DNA from: Ruminococcaceae bacterium UBA794
GTDB taxonomy: Bacteria; Bacillota; Clostridia; Oscillospirales; Ruminococcaceae
Assembly: GCA_002304735.1 (NCBI GenBank)
Contig: DBIU01000015.1
Span: 4,887 to 68,886, forward strand
Direction of reading: 5' to 3'
DNA length: 64,000 nucleotides
Part shown: positions 26,687 through 35,265 of the stretch, one piece after another
Position numbering within the stretch: position 1 is the first letter of the stretch
How the letters are laid out: every line of letters starts with the position of its first letter
Notes under the pieces: model-generated
Databases searched by the model: none
What the model was told of the DNA's origin: nothing
Seen by the model: the letters and a program-made list of their open reading frames with translations, nothing else
Made by a program: the position numbers and the translations under genes

Positions 26687-28639
26687 TTAAATTCCGTCGT
26701 TATAAATTTTGATATAATCCTTGAAAGTGTGGTCGGAATCCTGTTCCTTTGCGCGATATTTCCATATGCCGTAAAGGACGGGATATTGAATACAGTCGTT
26801 AAGTTCGGAGATTTCCTGTTTAATTTTAAGGTGGAAATCATCGCCCTTGTGAAGCTCGTCAATCTGCGCTTTGCCGTCTGCAAGACCGCCGACAGCTTCC
26901 TTGGCGAACGGGAGATTGAGATAGCTTTCGCTGCCGAAAGAAGCGGCGGCTTCCGCGAGCCTCTTGGGCTTCTGAAGCGCTTCGTCCCTGCCGACGACGC
27001 AAAGTCCGCTTACTCCGTTAACGGCGGCGGTAATCTCGGCAGCCTGCGAGCTGTCAGAAAGACCGAAAAGCCTGTAAATCTCTCTGAGCTTATCGTCCGC
27101 AAATTCATTAAGCTGCTTTGCAGTTGTAATCTCGGAGGTTTCCGGGAAGATATACTCAATTTTAACTCTCTTTATGAGGTCCGCGCAGTTTTCAACCTCG
27201 CTTGAATAGCCCTTGAGATATCTCAAATCCTTGATAAGATTGCAGACGATATCGCCCTTTTCCTTGATATCGAGAAGAATATTTCTCGTGGGAAGCTCGT
27301 CGCAGAAGCCCTCTCCGAGCTTGAGGAACAGCGTCTTTTCAAGCATCGGCGTATCGAAAACGCCGTTTTTGTCGCGGAAAAGGATAAACTTTCTCTTTGC
27401 CTCGTTTTCCGAACCGTGACGCGTCATTCTTCTTTCGAGAACCGCGGGAGAAGCCGGAAGCTCGTAGTTAAAGACGTAATTTACGTTATCGGGACCGTCC
27501 ACAAACGTTCCGAGCATATCCGTGCCGATTGTAATTTTCGCCATTTCATCGTCGCAGCGGTTTGTGAGCTTTCTCTTGATAGCGCCGGAAATTACAAGCT
27601 CGCCTCTCATCACGTTAACGTCCGCTCCATAAACGCAGACAAGCGCTTTTCTGAGGTACTCGACTGTGTTTTTATTGCAGCAGTAAATCATAATCCGCGC
27701 GTTAACGTCGCCCGCGAGGATATCCTCAATCGACTTCATAAGCGCGTCAAGCTTCATATCAAAAGCCCTCAAGTCCTCAACGTCAGAGCGCGAGAAGAAA
27801 GGCTTGAGATAGATTTTCTTTTCCTTTTCGTTCTTATCGCAGTCGTATTGCTCAAAAACATTTCCGCCCGCGCTGTACGAAGGAAGTCCTGTTTTAAGGT
27901 CGATTTTTCTGCGGAAATATGTAAGAACGGATTCATCAAAGCCATAATCCACAAACGAAACGTCGCGGCTAAATTCCCCGTAGACCTCGCCCGCGAAATA
28001 CCGCATAACGGGGCTGTTTTCGGAGAGCGCGCAGACCGACTCGTCAAGGTCGAGGCTGTTTGCCGCGGAAGCCTTTTTCTCATCCGCCAAAACGCTCTTG
28101 ACAAGCTCGGAAATTTCGGTTTTGTCGTTTCTGTTTCTTGCGGGAAACGGCGCGTTAATAAGCAGTTTATCGCTCTTCCAGAGGATATTTTTCCGATAAT
28201 CCGAATAAAACGGAACGTCCGTCGAAAGCTCCTCGTCGATGATGATGAGGTTCCACTTAAAGTGGCTTCCCGCCTTGCGTTTGAGTACGTTATCGCCGAA
28301 AAGCGTTTCACGCGAAATCAGATAAAGACCCGCGCTTTCCTCGTAGAAATAGAGAAGCGAGTTAGCCGCGCCGGAAATCATTTTGAAATCCGCGCCGACG
28401 CTTGTGACGAGAAATCTGTACCAATTGTACATTTCGCTTTGGCGTGTAACTATGAGGATATTCGGAGACTCCTGTTCCGCGAGAACATCATAGACGCAAA
28501 GCGCGGATTTTGTGTATTTTTCCGAGCCGAACTCACCGCAGTTAAGGGCGAACCCGAATTTTCTGAGTTTTTCCGCCGCGGCGAGATTAGCCGCCGACAA
28601 GTTCAGACCGCCAAGCGGTAGCCATTTAATGTTGGTCAA
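26687..28639 (-). CDS. Degenerate SF2/SNF2-like helicase, partner of the GHKL protein
   Basis: 650 aa from the TTG at 28639. A helicase-like layout is visible: a degenerate Walker A (CGEFGSEKYT, about residues 34-43, Lys kept), LIVTRQSEMYNWYRFLV as motif Ia, and a DEAD-box-like LIIIDEEL (about 130-138). Helicase C-terminal elements follow, namely IMIYCCNKNTVEYLRKA, TIGTDMLGTFVDG and PASPAVLERRMTRHG (near 400) in place of motifs IV-VI. The final QxxGRxxR arginines are only partly kept. A TTG 60 bp upstream would sit on the transcription start, whereas 28639 has GGGGGTG 7 nt upstream. It may be a translocase or an ATPase-dead remodeller. Confidence 0.75.
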   Translation of the reverse strand: MTNIKWLPLGGLNLSAANLAAAEKLRKFGFALNCGEFGSEKYTKSALCVYDVLAEQESPNILIVTRQSEMYNWYRFLVTSVGADFKMISGAANSLLYFYEESAGLYLISRETLFGDNVLKRKAGSHFKWNLIIIDEELSTDVPFYSDYRKNILWKSDKLLINAPFPARNRNDKTEISELVKSVLADEKKASAANSLDLDESVCALSENSPVMRYFAGEVYGEFSRDVSFVDYGFDESVLTYFRRKIDLKTGLPSYSAGGNVFEQYDCDKNEKEKKIYLKPFFSRSDVEDLRAFDMKLDALMKSIEDILAGDVNARIMIYCCNKNTVEYLRKALVCVYGADVNVMRGELVISGAIKRKLTNRCDDEMAKITIGTDMLGTFVDGPDNVNYVFNYELPASPAVLERRMTRHGSENEAKRKFILFRDKNGVFDTPMLEKTLFLKLGEGFCDELPTRNILLDIKEKGDIVCNLIKDLRYLKGYSSEVENCADLIKRVKIEYIFPETSEITTAKQLNEFADDKLREIYRLFGLSDSSQAAEITAAVNGVSGLCVVGRDEALQKPKRLAEAAASFGSESYLNLPFAKEAVGGLADGKAQIDELHKGDDFHLKIKQEISELNDCIQYPVLYGIWKYRAKEQDSDHTFKDYIKIYNDGI

Positions 28640-28704
28640 AATAACGCACCCCCGTAGGAAATCGGACAATCCGCCGACCCCGAAAATATTTTGATACAAT
28701 TATA

Positions 28705-28733
28705 ATTATACACCAATTATTCAATTATTACAA
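28705..28733 (-). promoter_or_regulatory. Promoter of the helicase-like/GHKL operon
   Basis: On the minus strand TTGTAA (28733-28728) and TATAAT (28710-28705) have 17-bp spacing. A TTGACA lies a little further upstream. The surrounding 28.70-28.90 kb is very AT-rich and holds no gene. Confidence 0.65.
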
Positions 28734-28913
28734 GTATGTCAAAACCCCTAATGTTAGAAAAAAATTAAAGACAATTTTGTTTATTTTGCACAAAAATGCC
28801 CAAAATCAAGCATAAAGCTTCCGAATTATATAATATTTTAAGTAATAAAGGAAAATTATCTTCCAAAAGCAGGAAATATTCTCATACAGAGAAAATAACG
28901 GGCGAAATTTCCA

Positions 28914-28942
28914 TTGAATAAAACCCGAAAACCTGCTAAAAT
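28914..28942 (+). promoter_or_regulatory. Promoter of the HD-domain gene
   Basis: TTGAAT (28914-28919) and TAAAAT (28937-28942), 17 bp apart, about 45 bp upstream of the ATG at 28988. Confidence 0.65.
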
Positions 28943-28987
28943 TAAGGCAGCACAAATTTTACACTTAACAAAGCGGAGTTGATAAAA

Positions 28988-29482
28988 ATGCTGAAAGCGG
29001 TGCTTTCGAGAAAAAACATAGCGGAAAACGCGGAATTTTACGGCTGTATAAGCGACCTGCTTGCAAGCGCGAGCGTAGAGCGTCTGAAGGATTATTCTCA
29101 TCATCTCGGAACAAGCCGTTTCCAGCACTGCCTGAACGTATCCTACTACAACTTTCTGATATGCAAAAAGCTTGGGCTAAACGCGCGTTCGGGCGCAAGA
29201 GCGGGGCTTCTTCACGATTTTTTCTTCTACAACAGACAGGACCGCAAAAAGCCTGATTTCAAGGGCGCTCACGTCACGGCTCACCCGATAATCGCGTTCG
29301 GCAACGCTTCCGAAGAATTTCCGATAAGCGAGCTTGAGGGAGATATGATAGTCTGCCATATGTGGCCGATAACGAAGAATTTCCCACGTCACCGCGAAAC
29401 GTTTGTGATAACGTTCGTGGACAAATTCTGCGCCGTTGCGGAGATAGCGTCAGCCGCGGTAAAACGCAAATCTCACAGATAA
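28988..29482 (+). CDS. Small HD-domain phosphohydrolase-like protein
   Basis: 164 aa. The first HD-superfamily histidine is in TSRFQHCLNVSYYN and the HD pair in AGLLHDFFFY. A later His lies in HVTAHPIIAF and an Asp in FVDKFCAVAE, completing a likely metal site. HD proteins of this size hydrolyse phosphate esters of nucleotides or RNA; the substrate is unknown. The ATG at 28988 has GGAG upstream; a TTG nine bases earlier is possible. It ends tail-to-tail with the kinase gene, overlapping by 10 bp. Confidence 0.8.
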   Translation: MLKAVLSRKNIAENAEFYGCISDLLASASVERLKDYSHHLGTSRFQHCLNVSYYNFLICKKLGLNARSGARAGLLHDFFFYNRQDRKKPDFKGAHVTAHPIIAFGNASEEFPISELEGDMIVCHMWPITKNFPRHRETFVITFVDKFCAVAEIASAAVKRKSHR

Positions 29483-30225
29483 TCCGCGACGTCAATCCAC
29501 GTCAGAAGCAGCTCGCGCTCCTCGGGACGTCTGAATTTAAGCTGCGCCGCCGCGACAATCGGAAGCCACTCGCGAACCTTTTTCTTGTCGGCGGAAGCCT
29601 TTTCGCAATAAATCGAAAGGTATTTCTCGGCAGTTTCGGTTTTGTGCCTCAAGCAAAATCCGAGATACGTCCGCGCCGCGTCCGCAAGCGGATTTCCCTG
29701 CTTTGCCTTGAACCAATCCACAACGAACATTCCCTTGTCGTTTACGATGATATTTTCGGGCAAAAACTCGCCGTGGCAGACCGCCGCCGCGTCCTCCATA
29801 CCCGAAAGTTTCGTGAGAAGCTCGTATTTTTTCACATCGTCAATGATATCAAGCCCCTCGATTGAACGCTTGAGGTAATCCTTAAGGCGGCTGAGCTTGC
29901 CCGAACGAAGCGCGTTAACTTCAATCTGCAAATCCGCCATTTTCCCGAGAAGCTCCTCGGAGCGCGGTTCTTCGCGCATCATCTCGTCAAGCGTTTTTCC
30001 TTTAATATAGGTATATTCGATAGCCCACTTGCCGTCCTCTTTGACGGCGCCGATTATTTCGGGCATCTTTTCAAAGCCCGTTTCCTCGACTCTGGTGTGA
30101 GTAAGCGCCTCGTAAAACACAACGCTTTTCGGCTCGTCCGGCTCTTTGAACACCTTTACGCACTTATCGCCGTGTTCATAAACCGAAACTTTAGCGCTGT
30201 CCGCAATCAATTTTTTCAGTTCCAT
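29473..30225 (-). CDS. APH-family (aminoglycoside/choline kinase-like) phosphotransferase
   Basis: 250 aa. A eukaryotic-kinase-like fold of the APH type: a degenerate nucleotide loop at the N-terminus, catalytic loop CHGEFLPENIIV (Asp of the usual HxDxxxxN replaced by Glu, Asn kept), and VVDWFKAKQGNPLADAART as the metal-binding DxD-like segment. The substrate is not evident and antibiotic resistance should not be assumed. The second ATG (30225) is chosen because AGGAGG lies 8 nt upstream; it is only 2 nt from the first ATG. Third gene of an operon with a nucleotidyltransferase and an HD-GYP gene. Confidence 0.8.
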   Translation of the reverse strand: MELKKLIADSAKVSVYEHGDKCVKVFKEPDEPKSVVFYEALTHTRVEETGFEKMPEIIGAVKEDGKWAIEYTYIKGKTLDEMMREEPRSEELLGKMADLQIEVNALRSGKLSRLKDYLKRSIEGLDIIDDVKKYELLTKLSGMEDAAAVCHGEFLPENIIVNDKGMFVVDWFKAKQGNPLADAARTYLGFCLRHKTETAEKYLSIYCEKASADKKKVREWLPIVAAAQLKFRRPEERELLLTWIDVADYL

Positions 30226-30240
30226 AGACATAGCCTCCTG

Positions 30241-31368
30241 TTATTCGTCGATATCGCCCTCGTAAAGCCCTTTCACGGAAAGCGTGAGGAAGCGGAAATC
30301 GTTCATAAGGTCGACGATTTCGCCGCCCGTGCCGCCCATAATCCGAACAACGGGACGAAGCACGTTTCCCGTGTGTTTGACAACCGAGCCGTGCCGCCCG
30401 TCCGAAAGCGTTACGATAGTACCGATAGGATAAGGATTAAACGCGTGCAGGAAAGCCGTTGCGACGTCAAGGTCGAAGTGCGTTCCGCCCGCGCCGAGGA
30501 TATATTCCTCCGTTTCCGCGACGGACCACGGCTTTCTGTAAGGGCGGTTTGAGGTGAGCGCGTCAAAAACGTCGCAGACGCTCAAAATTCTCGCGACAAG
30601 CGGAATTTTCTTCCCCGAAATGCCTGTCGGATAGCCCGTGCCGTCGTATTTTTCCTGATGAAAAAGCACTCCCGAAAGCACGTTCGGGCTGAAATGACCG
30701 CCCTTTTTAAGGATATTGTAACCGATAAGCGGGTGACGCTTAATCTCCTCAAATTCTTTATCCGTAAGCTTTCCGGGCTTTATTATAATTTCGTGGTCTA
30801 TGTTCGACTTTCCGATATCGTGAAGAAGTCCCGCGAGAACAATATCTTTTTTCTCGTCTGCGGAAAGTCCTATTTCCGCGCAAACTCCCGCCGAAAGCAT
30901 AGCGACGCGCAAACAGTGCTTATAGGTATAATCGTCAAAATTCTGAAGCGCAATCATCTGATTTGCGAGAAAATCCGAATTTCCCGTGATATCGGCGATG
31001 ATGTTGTCGGCGATATCGTCAACGCGCTTCACGGAAGCAACGGAAAGCTCCTTTATGCCCTCCGTGCCGCCGTCGAAAATCCCGTTAAGGTCGGTAAGTG
31101 CGTGGGTGATATTCTGATTGATAACCCGCTCGGGGCGCTTGGGCTTTTCCGGAACAGGTTCTTCCTCCTGCGCGGGAGAATCGCTTTCGATGCCCCAGCC
31201 GACGACGTTTACGGTTTTGATGCCGCATTTTCGCAGCGTTTCAATCATATCGAACGACAAAAATGTGGCTTTTTTATAAAGCAGCTTATACTCCGTTGCG
31301 CTTGTGGAGTAAACATTGTCCGCAAGCTGCATACCCTCGCGGAGCTTATCGACCGAAACAATCAGCAT
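30241..31368 (-). CDS. HD-GYP domain phosphodiesterase
   Basis: 375 aa. An N-terminal ~130-residue region (starting MLIVSVDKLREGM, typical of this family) precedes the HD-GYP domain: HCLRVAMLS, the HD in LLHDIGKSNI, a downstream HPLIGYNIL, HQEKYDGTGYP with the GYP, and CDVFDALTSNRPYR. HD-GYP enzymes degrade cyclic di-GMP or related dinucleotides. Cytoplasmic; no receiver or membrane segment is seen. It lies between the nucleotidyltransferase (25 bp) and the APH-type kinase (15 bp). Confidence 0.9.
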   Translation of the reverse strand: MLIVSVDKLREGMQLADNVYSTSATEYKLLYKKATFLSFDMIETLRKCGIKTVNVVGWGIESDSPAQEEEPVPEKPKRPERVINQNITHALTDLNGIFDGGTEGIKELSVASVKRVDDIADNIIADITGNSDFLANQMIALQNFDDYTYKHCLRVAMLSAGVCAEIGLSADEKKDIVLAGLLHDIGKSNIDHEIIIKPGKLTDKEFEEIKRHPLIGYNILKKGGHFSPNVLSGVLFHQEKYDGTGYPTGISGKKIPLVARILSVCDVFDALTSNRPYRKPWSVAETEEYILGAGGTHFDLDVATAFLHAFNPYPIGTIVTLSDGRHGSVVKHTGNVLRPVVRIMGGTGGEIVDLMNDFRFLTLSVKGLYEGDIDE

Positions 31369-31393
31369 AATTAATCCTCAAGATGCGATAAAA

Positions 31394-32299
31394 TCATAAC
31401 GGCGAACCGTAAATTCCATTCTTAACGTAATCTGCAAGCGTATTTTTCGCCTGCTCGGCGTCGCTTTCGTAGGTTATACCGAACCAACGGCTGTCGGTCG
31501 GGATATCCTTGACCCTATAAGCGCGCGAGTGAATTTCACGGCTCACGGCTTCAGCGATAGTCAGCTCGGATTTAAGCTCGTCGGGCTGAAGATTGTTGAG
31601 GAATTTCCTGAGCTGATGAGCGAGGATATCCATAAAAGCCGCGTTAAATCCCCACATACTCATAGAAGTCGTGTCGTTATCGCCGAGAATTTTCTCATAT
31701 CCGTCGTATTTTCCGCGAATAACGCCGTCCTCGCCGCGGAAAATCTGCTTTGTTTCCTCAACCGAAGTGAGAAGCCCCTCCGCGTTTGTGCGGCAGATAC
31801 CGCGGTTTACGGGACCGTTGTCGGAGAGCGTGTTCTTGAGGAGGAAATCAATTGAGCAAGCGTCCGCCGCAGGATTTTTGAAGAAGCCCGCGAGCGCCGA
31901 AAACGCCTCCGCTCCATAGAAATCGTCCGCGTTGATTACCGCGAAATCGCCGTCGAGCGCGTCCTTGCAGCAATAAAGCGCCTGCGCGGTACCCCAAGGC
32001 TTTGTTCTCGCGGGGAAATCGCCTTTTCTCACGGGAAGCTTGTCGGTTGACTGAAACACATATTCGGTGTTGACGATACGGGAAATTCTGTCGCCGATTG
32101 TGGACTTAAACAGCTCCTCGATGTCCTTTCTGATAATGAAAAGCACTCTCGTAAAGCCGTTTTTCACCGCGTCGTGAACCGAATAATCAATCAAAAGCTC
32201 GCCGTTCGGACCGAGCGGTTCAAGCTGCTTAATTCTGTTTCCGTTTGCATAGCGCGAGCCCATTCCCGCCGCCAGCACTACTAAAGTTAATTCCGACAT
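31394..32299 (-). CDS. Sugar-phosphate nucleotidyltransferase family protein
   Basis: 301 aa. The N-terminal LVVLAAGMGSRYANGNRIKQLEPLG is a variant of the GxGxRxxPxTxxxPK signature of NTP_transferase enzymes. A metal-binding VINADDFYG follows. It probably activates a phosphorylated sugar or polyol with NTP. The ATG at 32299 has AAAGGAG 8 nt upstream; eleven further upstream residues are unlikely. It is first in an operon with HD-GYP and APH-kinase genes; the kinase could supply its phosphorylated substrate (inference). Confidence 0.82.
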   Translation of the reverse strand: MSELTLVVLAAGMGSRYANGNRIKQLEPLGPNGELLIDYSVHDAVKNGFTRVLFIIRKDIEELFKSTIGDRISRIVNTEYVFQSTDKLPVRKGDFPARTKPWGTAQALYCCKDALDGDFAVINADDFYGAEAFSALAGFFKNPAADACSIDFLLKNTLSDNGPVNRGICRTNAEGLLTSVEETKQIFRGEDGVIRGKYDGYEKILGDNDTTSMSMWGFNAAFMDILAHQLRKFLNNLQPDELKSELTIAEAVSREIHSRAYRVKDIPTDSRWFGITYESDAEQAKNTLADYVKNGIYGSPL

Positions 32300-32627
32300 A
32301 ATGCTCTCCTTTATACTCCGATTTTTTGTCAAGATTTTCCTTTTTCATAAAGGCAATCGCGCAGTTTCCTGCCTTGCCTTTGCCGGCGAACGTTCGCTTT
32401 CGCCGTTTCACCGGTTTGCTCGTGTATTTGAACAACAGTTTTTGCGGTACAGCCCATTTTCCCGCGAAATCGCTGCAATTTACTGCAAAGCGGGGATTTT
32501 TCGCGCGGTTTGAACTGCAAAAAGCTGCAAATTCGCGGTTTTTTGCGAATTTTATTATTCATAATCGGCAGCTTTCCGAGAACCGCAAAGCCGCTTTCCC
32601 CGAAATTCGCCGCGTTAAACCGGCAAA
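32300..32627. other. Intergenic region without a supported gene
   Basis: 328 bp between the valS stop and the nucleotidyltransferase start. Short overlapping ORFs on both strands lack ribosome binding sites and family character. An AATTCGC/GCGAATT hairpin (about 32531-32552) and repeated CTGCAAA words are the only structures noticed. It presumably holds the valS terminator and the promoter of the next operon, but neither is clear. Confidence 0.5.
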
Positions 32628-35261
32628 TTACCGAAGGCTCTCAATCGACTCGTTGATTTTCGCCATCTTTTCCTCCGCCTTGGCAAGCTTCGCGCGCTCG
32701 TTCTCAATCTGCGCTGCGGGCGCTTTCGCGAGGAAGCCCTGATTATTAAGCTTGCCCGAAAGGAAGTCTATGTCCTTCTGCGCCGCCTTCTTTTCCTTTT
32801 CAAGGCGCGCAAGCTCCTTTTCCTTATCGACAAGCTCGCCCATCGGCATAAATATTCTCGCCGCGTCGGTTACAACCGTCGCCATTCCGTCTGCCGAGGG
32901 CGCTTCGCTCGTTACCGTAAATTCGCCCGCTCCCGCAAGCTTCTCAAAGAACGCGCGGCTGTTTGCAAAAAGCTCGGTAAGCTTCGTTTCAACAATCATC
33001 GTGACCTTCTTCGACGGGGGAACGTTCATCTCGTTTCTTCTTACGCGAACGGCGCTGATTGCCTCGACAATCTTTGAGAAATCAGCCTGTTCCTTTGTAA
33101 ACGCGAGCTTTTCGTCATATTCGCACCACTTCGCCATCATAATGCTCTCGGTTTCGCCGTGAGGAATAGACTGCCATATTTCCTCCGTAACAAACGGCAG
33201 GAACGGGTGAAGCGTCTTTAACACTCCCGTCATTATGAACACGAGAACCTTCTGCGCCGCAAGCGCGGTTTCGCCGCCCGCCGCTATTCTCGGCTTTGTA
33301 AGCTCGATATACCAATCGCAGAAAATATCCCAGATGAAATCGTAAAGATTGCCGACGGCAACGCCGATTTCATAGGCTTCAAGGTTCGCCGTGACGTTCT
33401 TTATCATATCGTTAAACAGCGACAGAACCCACTTGTCCTCAATCGGCAGATTTTCGGGAAGCTCTCCCGCCTCGAAATCCTCCGGCAAATTCATCAGAAT
33501 ATAGCGGGAAGCGTTCCAGAGCTTGTTGATAAAGTTTCTCGAATTGAGAAGCTTCGTTTCCGTCCAGCGCATATCGTTTCCGGGCGCGTTTCCCGTCACA
33601 AGCGTAAGGCGGAGCGCGTCCGCGCCGTATTTGTCGATAATCTCAAGCGGGTCGACGCCGTTTCCGAGCGACTTCGACATCTTTCTGCCCTGCTCGTCGC
33701 GCACAAGTCCGTGTATCAGAACATCGGTGAACGGCTTTTCACCCGTGTGTTCGATACCCGAGAAAATCATTCTCGATACCCAGAAACCAATAATATCATA
33801 TCCCGTAACAAGCGTGTTTGTGGGGTAAAAATACTCAAGGTCGGGCGTTTTTTCGGGCCAGCCGAGCGTTGAAAACGGCCAGAGCGCCGAGCTGAACCAT
33901 GTATCGAGCGTATCCTCGTCCTGCTTCATCGCGCCGCCGCATTTCGGGCATTTTTCGGGAGCTTCAAGCGAGATTTCCGTGTGTCCGCAGTCGGGATTTT
34001 GGCAGTAATACGCGGGTATTCTGTGTCCCCACCAAAGCTGACGCGAAATGCACCAATCGCGGATATTCTCCATCCAATAGAGATAGCTGTTCTCGAAACG
34101 CTTCGGGATATAGCGAAGCTCTCCGCTCTTAACAACGTCAATCGCGGGCTGTGCAAGCTTTTTCATCGAAACGAACCACTGCTTTGATATAAGCGGCTCG
34201 ACGACGGTATGGCAGCGCTGGCAGGTGCCTACGTTGTGCTTGTGCGGAACCACCTTTACGAGAAGTCCCTGCGCCTGCAAATCCTCAACCATAGCCCTGC
34301 GCGCTTCATATCTGTCCATTCCCGCGTATTTTCCGCCGTATTCCGCGCTTATCGTCGCGTCGTCGTTCATAATATTGATAATGGGAAGATTGTGACGCTG
34401 ACCGACTCCATAGTCGTTAGGGTCGTGCGCGGGGGTTATCTTTACGCAGCCCGTTCCGAACTCCATATCGACATAATCGTCCGCGACAACGGGAATTTCC
34501 CTGTCCGTAAGCGGAAGCTTCAGCATTTTTCCGACAATGCTTGCATAGCGCTCGTCCTTGGGATTAACCGCAACCGCGGTATCGCCGAGAAGCGTTTCGG
34601 GACGCGTCGTCGCAATCTCGACATAGCCCGTTCCGTCCGCGAACGGATAATTTATGTGCCAGAAAAAGCCGTCCTGCTCCTCGTATTCGCACTCGATATC
34701 CGAAATGGACGTCTTGCAGTTCGGGCACCAGTTGATTATTCTCTCGCCGTGATAAATCAGACCTTTATTGTACAGGTCCATAAACACCTTTTCAACGGCT
34801 CTCGAGCAGCCCTCGTCAAGCGTAAAGCGCTCTCTCGCCCAATCGCAGGACGAACCGAGCTTTCTCTGCTGGAGGTCAATTCTTCCGCCGTATTCGCGCT
34901 TCCAAGCCCACGCTCTTTCAAGGAATTTCTCTCTGCCTATCTGCTCCTTTGTAACGCCCTCCTCTTTCATCGCGGCGACAATCTTCGCTTCCGTCGCAAT
35001 CGAAGCGTGGTCGGTTCCCGGAAGCCACAGCGCGGAGTATCCCTGCATTCTTCTCCAGCGGATAAGCGTGTCCTGAAGCGTGCTGTCGAAAGCGTGTCCG
35101 AGGTGAAGCTGCCCCGTGATGTTTGGCGGCGGCATTACTATCGTAAACGGCTTTTTCTTCGGGTCGATTTCCGCGTGGAAATAGCCCTTTTCCTCCCAAT
35201 CCTTATAAATTCTCTCCTCAAATTCCTTGGGATTATAGGTCTTGCTGAGTTCCTTTCTCAT
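32628..35261 (-). CDS. valS: Valyl-tRNA synthetase
   Basis: 877 aa. A class I synthetase with the HIGH-type motif in PPNITGQLHLGHAF and KMSKS in GRKMSKSLGNG. It also has an editing domain region (TTRPETLLGD), zinc-binding CPNC and CPKC pairs, and the C-terminal coiled-coil tRNA arm (KEKELARLEKEKKAAQKD) specific to ValRS. It charges tRNA-Val. Its start lies 4 bp after the rqcH stop. Confidence 0.97.
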   Translation of the reverse strand: MRKELSKTYNPKEFEERIYKDWEEKGYFHAEIDPKKKPFTIVMPPPNITGQLHLGHAFDSTLQDTLIRWRRMQGYSALWLPGTDHASIATEAKIVAAMKEEGVTKEQIGREKFLERAWAWKREYGGRIDLQQRKLGSSCDWARERFTLDEGCSRAVEKVFMDLYNKGLIYHGERIINWCPNCKTSISDIECEYEEQDGFFWHINYPFADGTGYVEIATTRPETLLGDTAVAVNPKDERYASIVGKMLKLPLTDREIPVVADDYVDMEFGTGCVKITPAHDPNDYGVGQRHNLPIINIMNDDATISAEYGGKYAGMDRYEARRAMVEDLQAQGLLVKVVPHKHNVGTCQRCHTVVEPLISKQWFVSMKKLAQPAIDVVKSGELRYIPKRFENSYLYWMENIRDWCISRQLWWGHRIPAYYCQNPDCGHTEISLEAPEKCPKCGGAMKQDEDTLDTWFSSALWPFSTLGWPEKTPDLEYFYPTNTLVTGYDIIGFWVSRMIFSGIEHTGEKPFTDVLIHGLVRDEQGRKMSKSLGNGVDPLEIIDKYGADALRLTLVTGNAPGNDMRWTETKLLNSRNFINKLWNASRYILMNLPEDFEAGELPENLPIEDKWVLSLFNDMIKNVTANLEAYEIGVAVGNLYDFIWDIFCDWYIELTKPRIAAGGETALAAQKVLVFIMTGVLKTLHPFLPFVTEEIWQSIPHGETESIMMAKWCEYDEKLAFTKEQADFSKIVEAISAVRVRRNEMNVPPSKKVTMIVETKLTELFANSRAFFEKLAGAGEFTVTSEAPSADGMATVVTDAARIFMPMGELVDKEKELARLEKEKKAAQKDIDFLSGKLNNQGFLAKAPAAQIENERAKLAKAEEKMAKINESIESLR

Positions 35262-35265
35262 ATCC

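Noticed and set aside
24827..27205. 792-codon open frame on the plus strand
   Set aside because: Antisense to the GHKL gene; arises from codon bias, has no family character and no convincing start.
27416..28621. 401-codon open frame on the plus strand
   Set aside because: Antisense to the helicase-like gene; no supporting signals.
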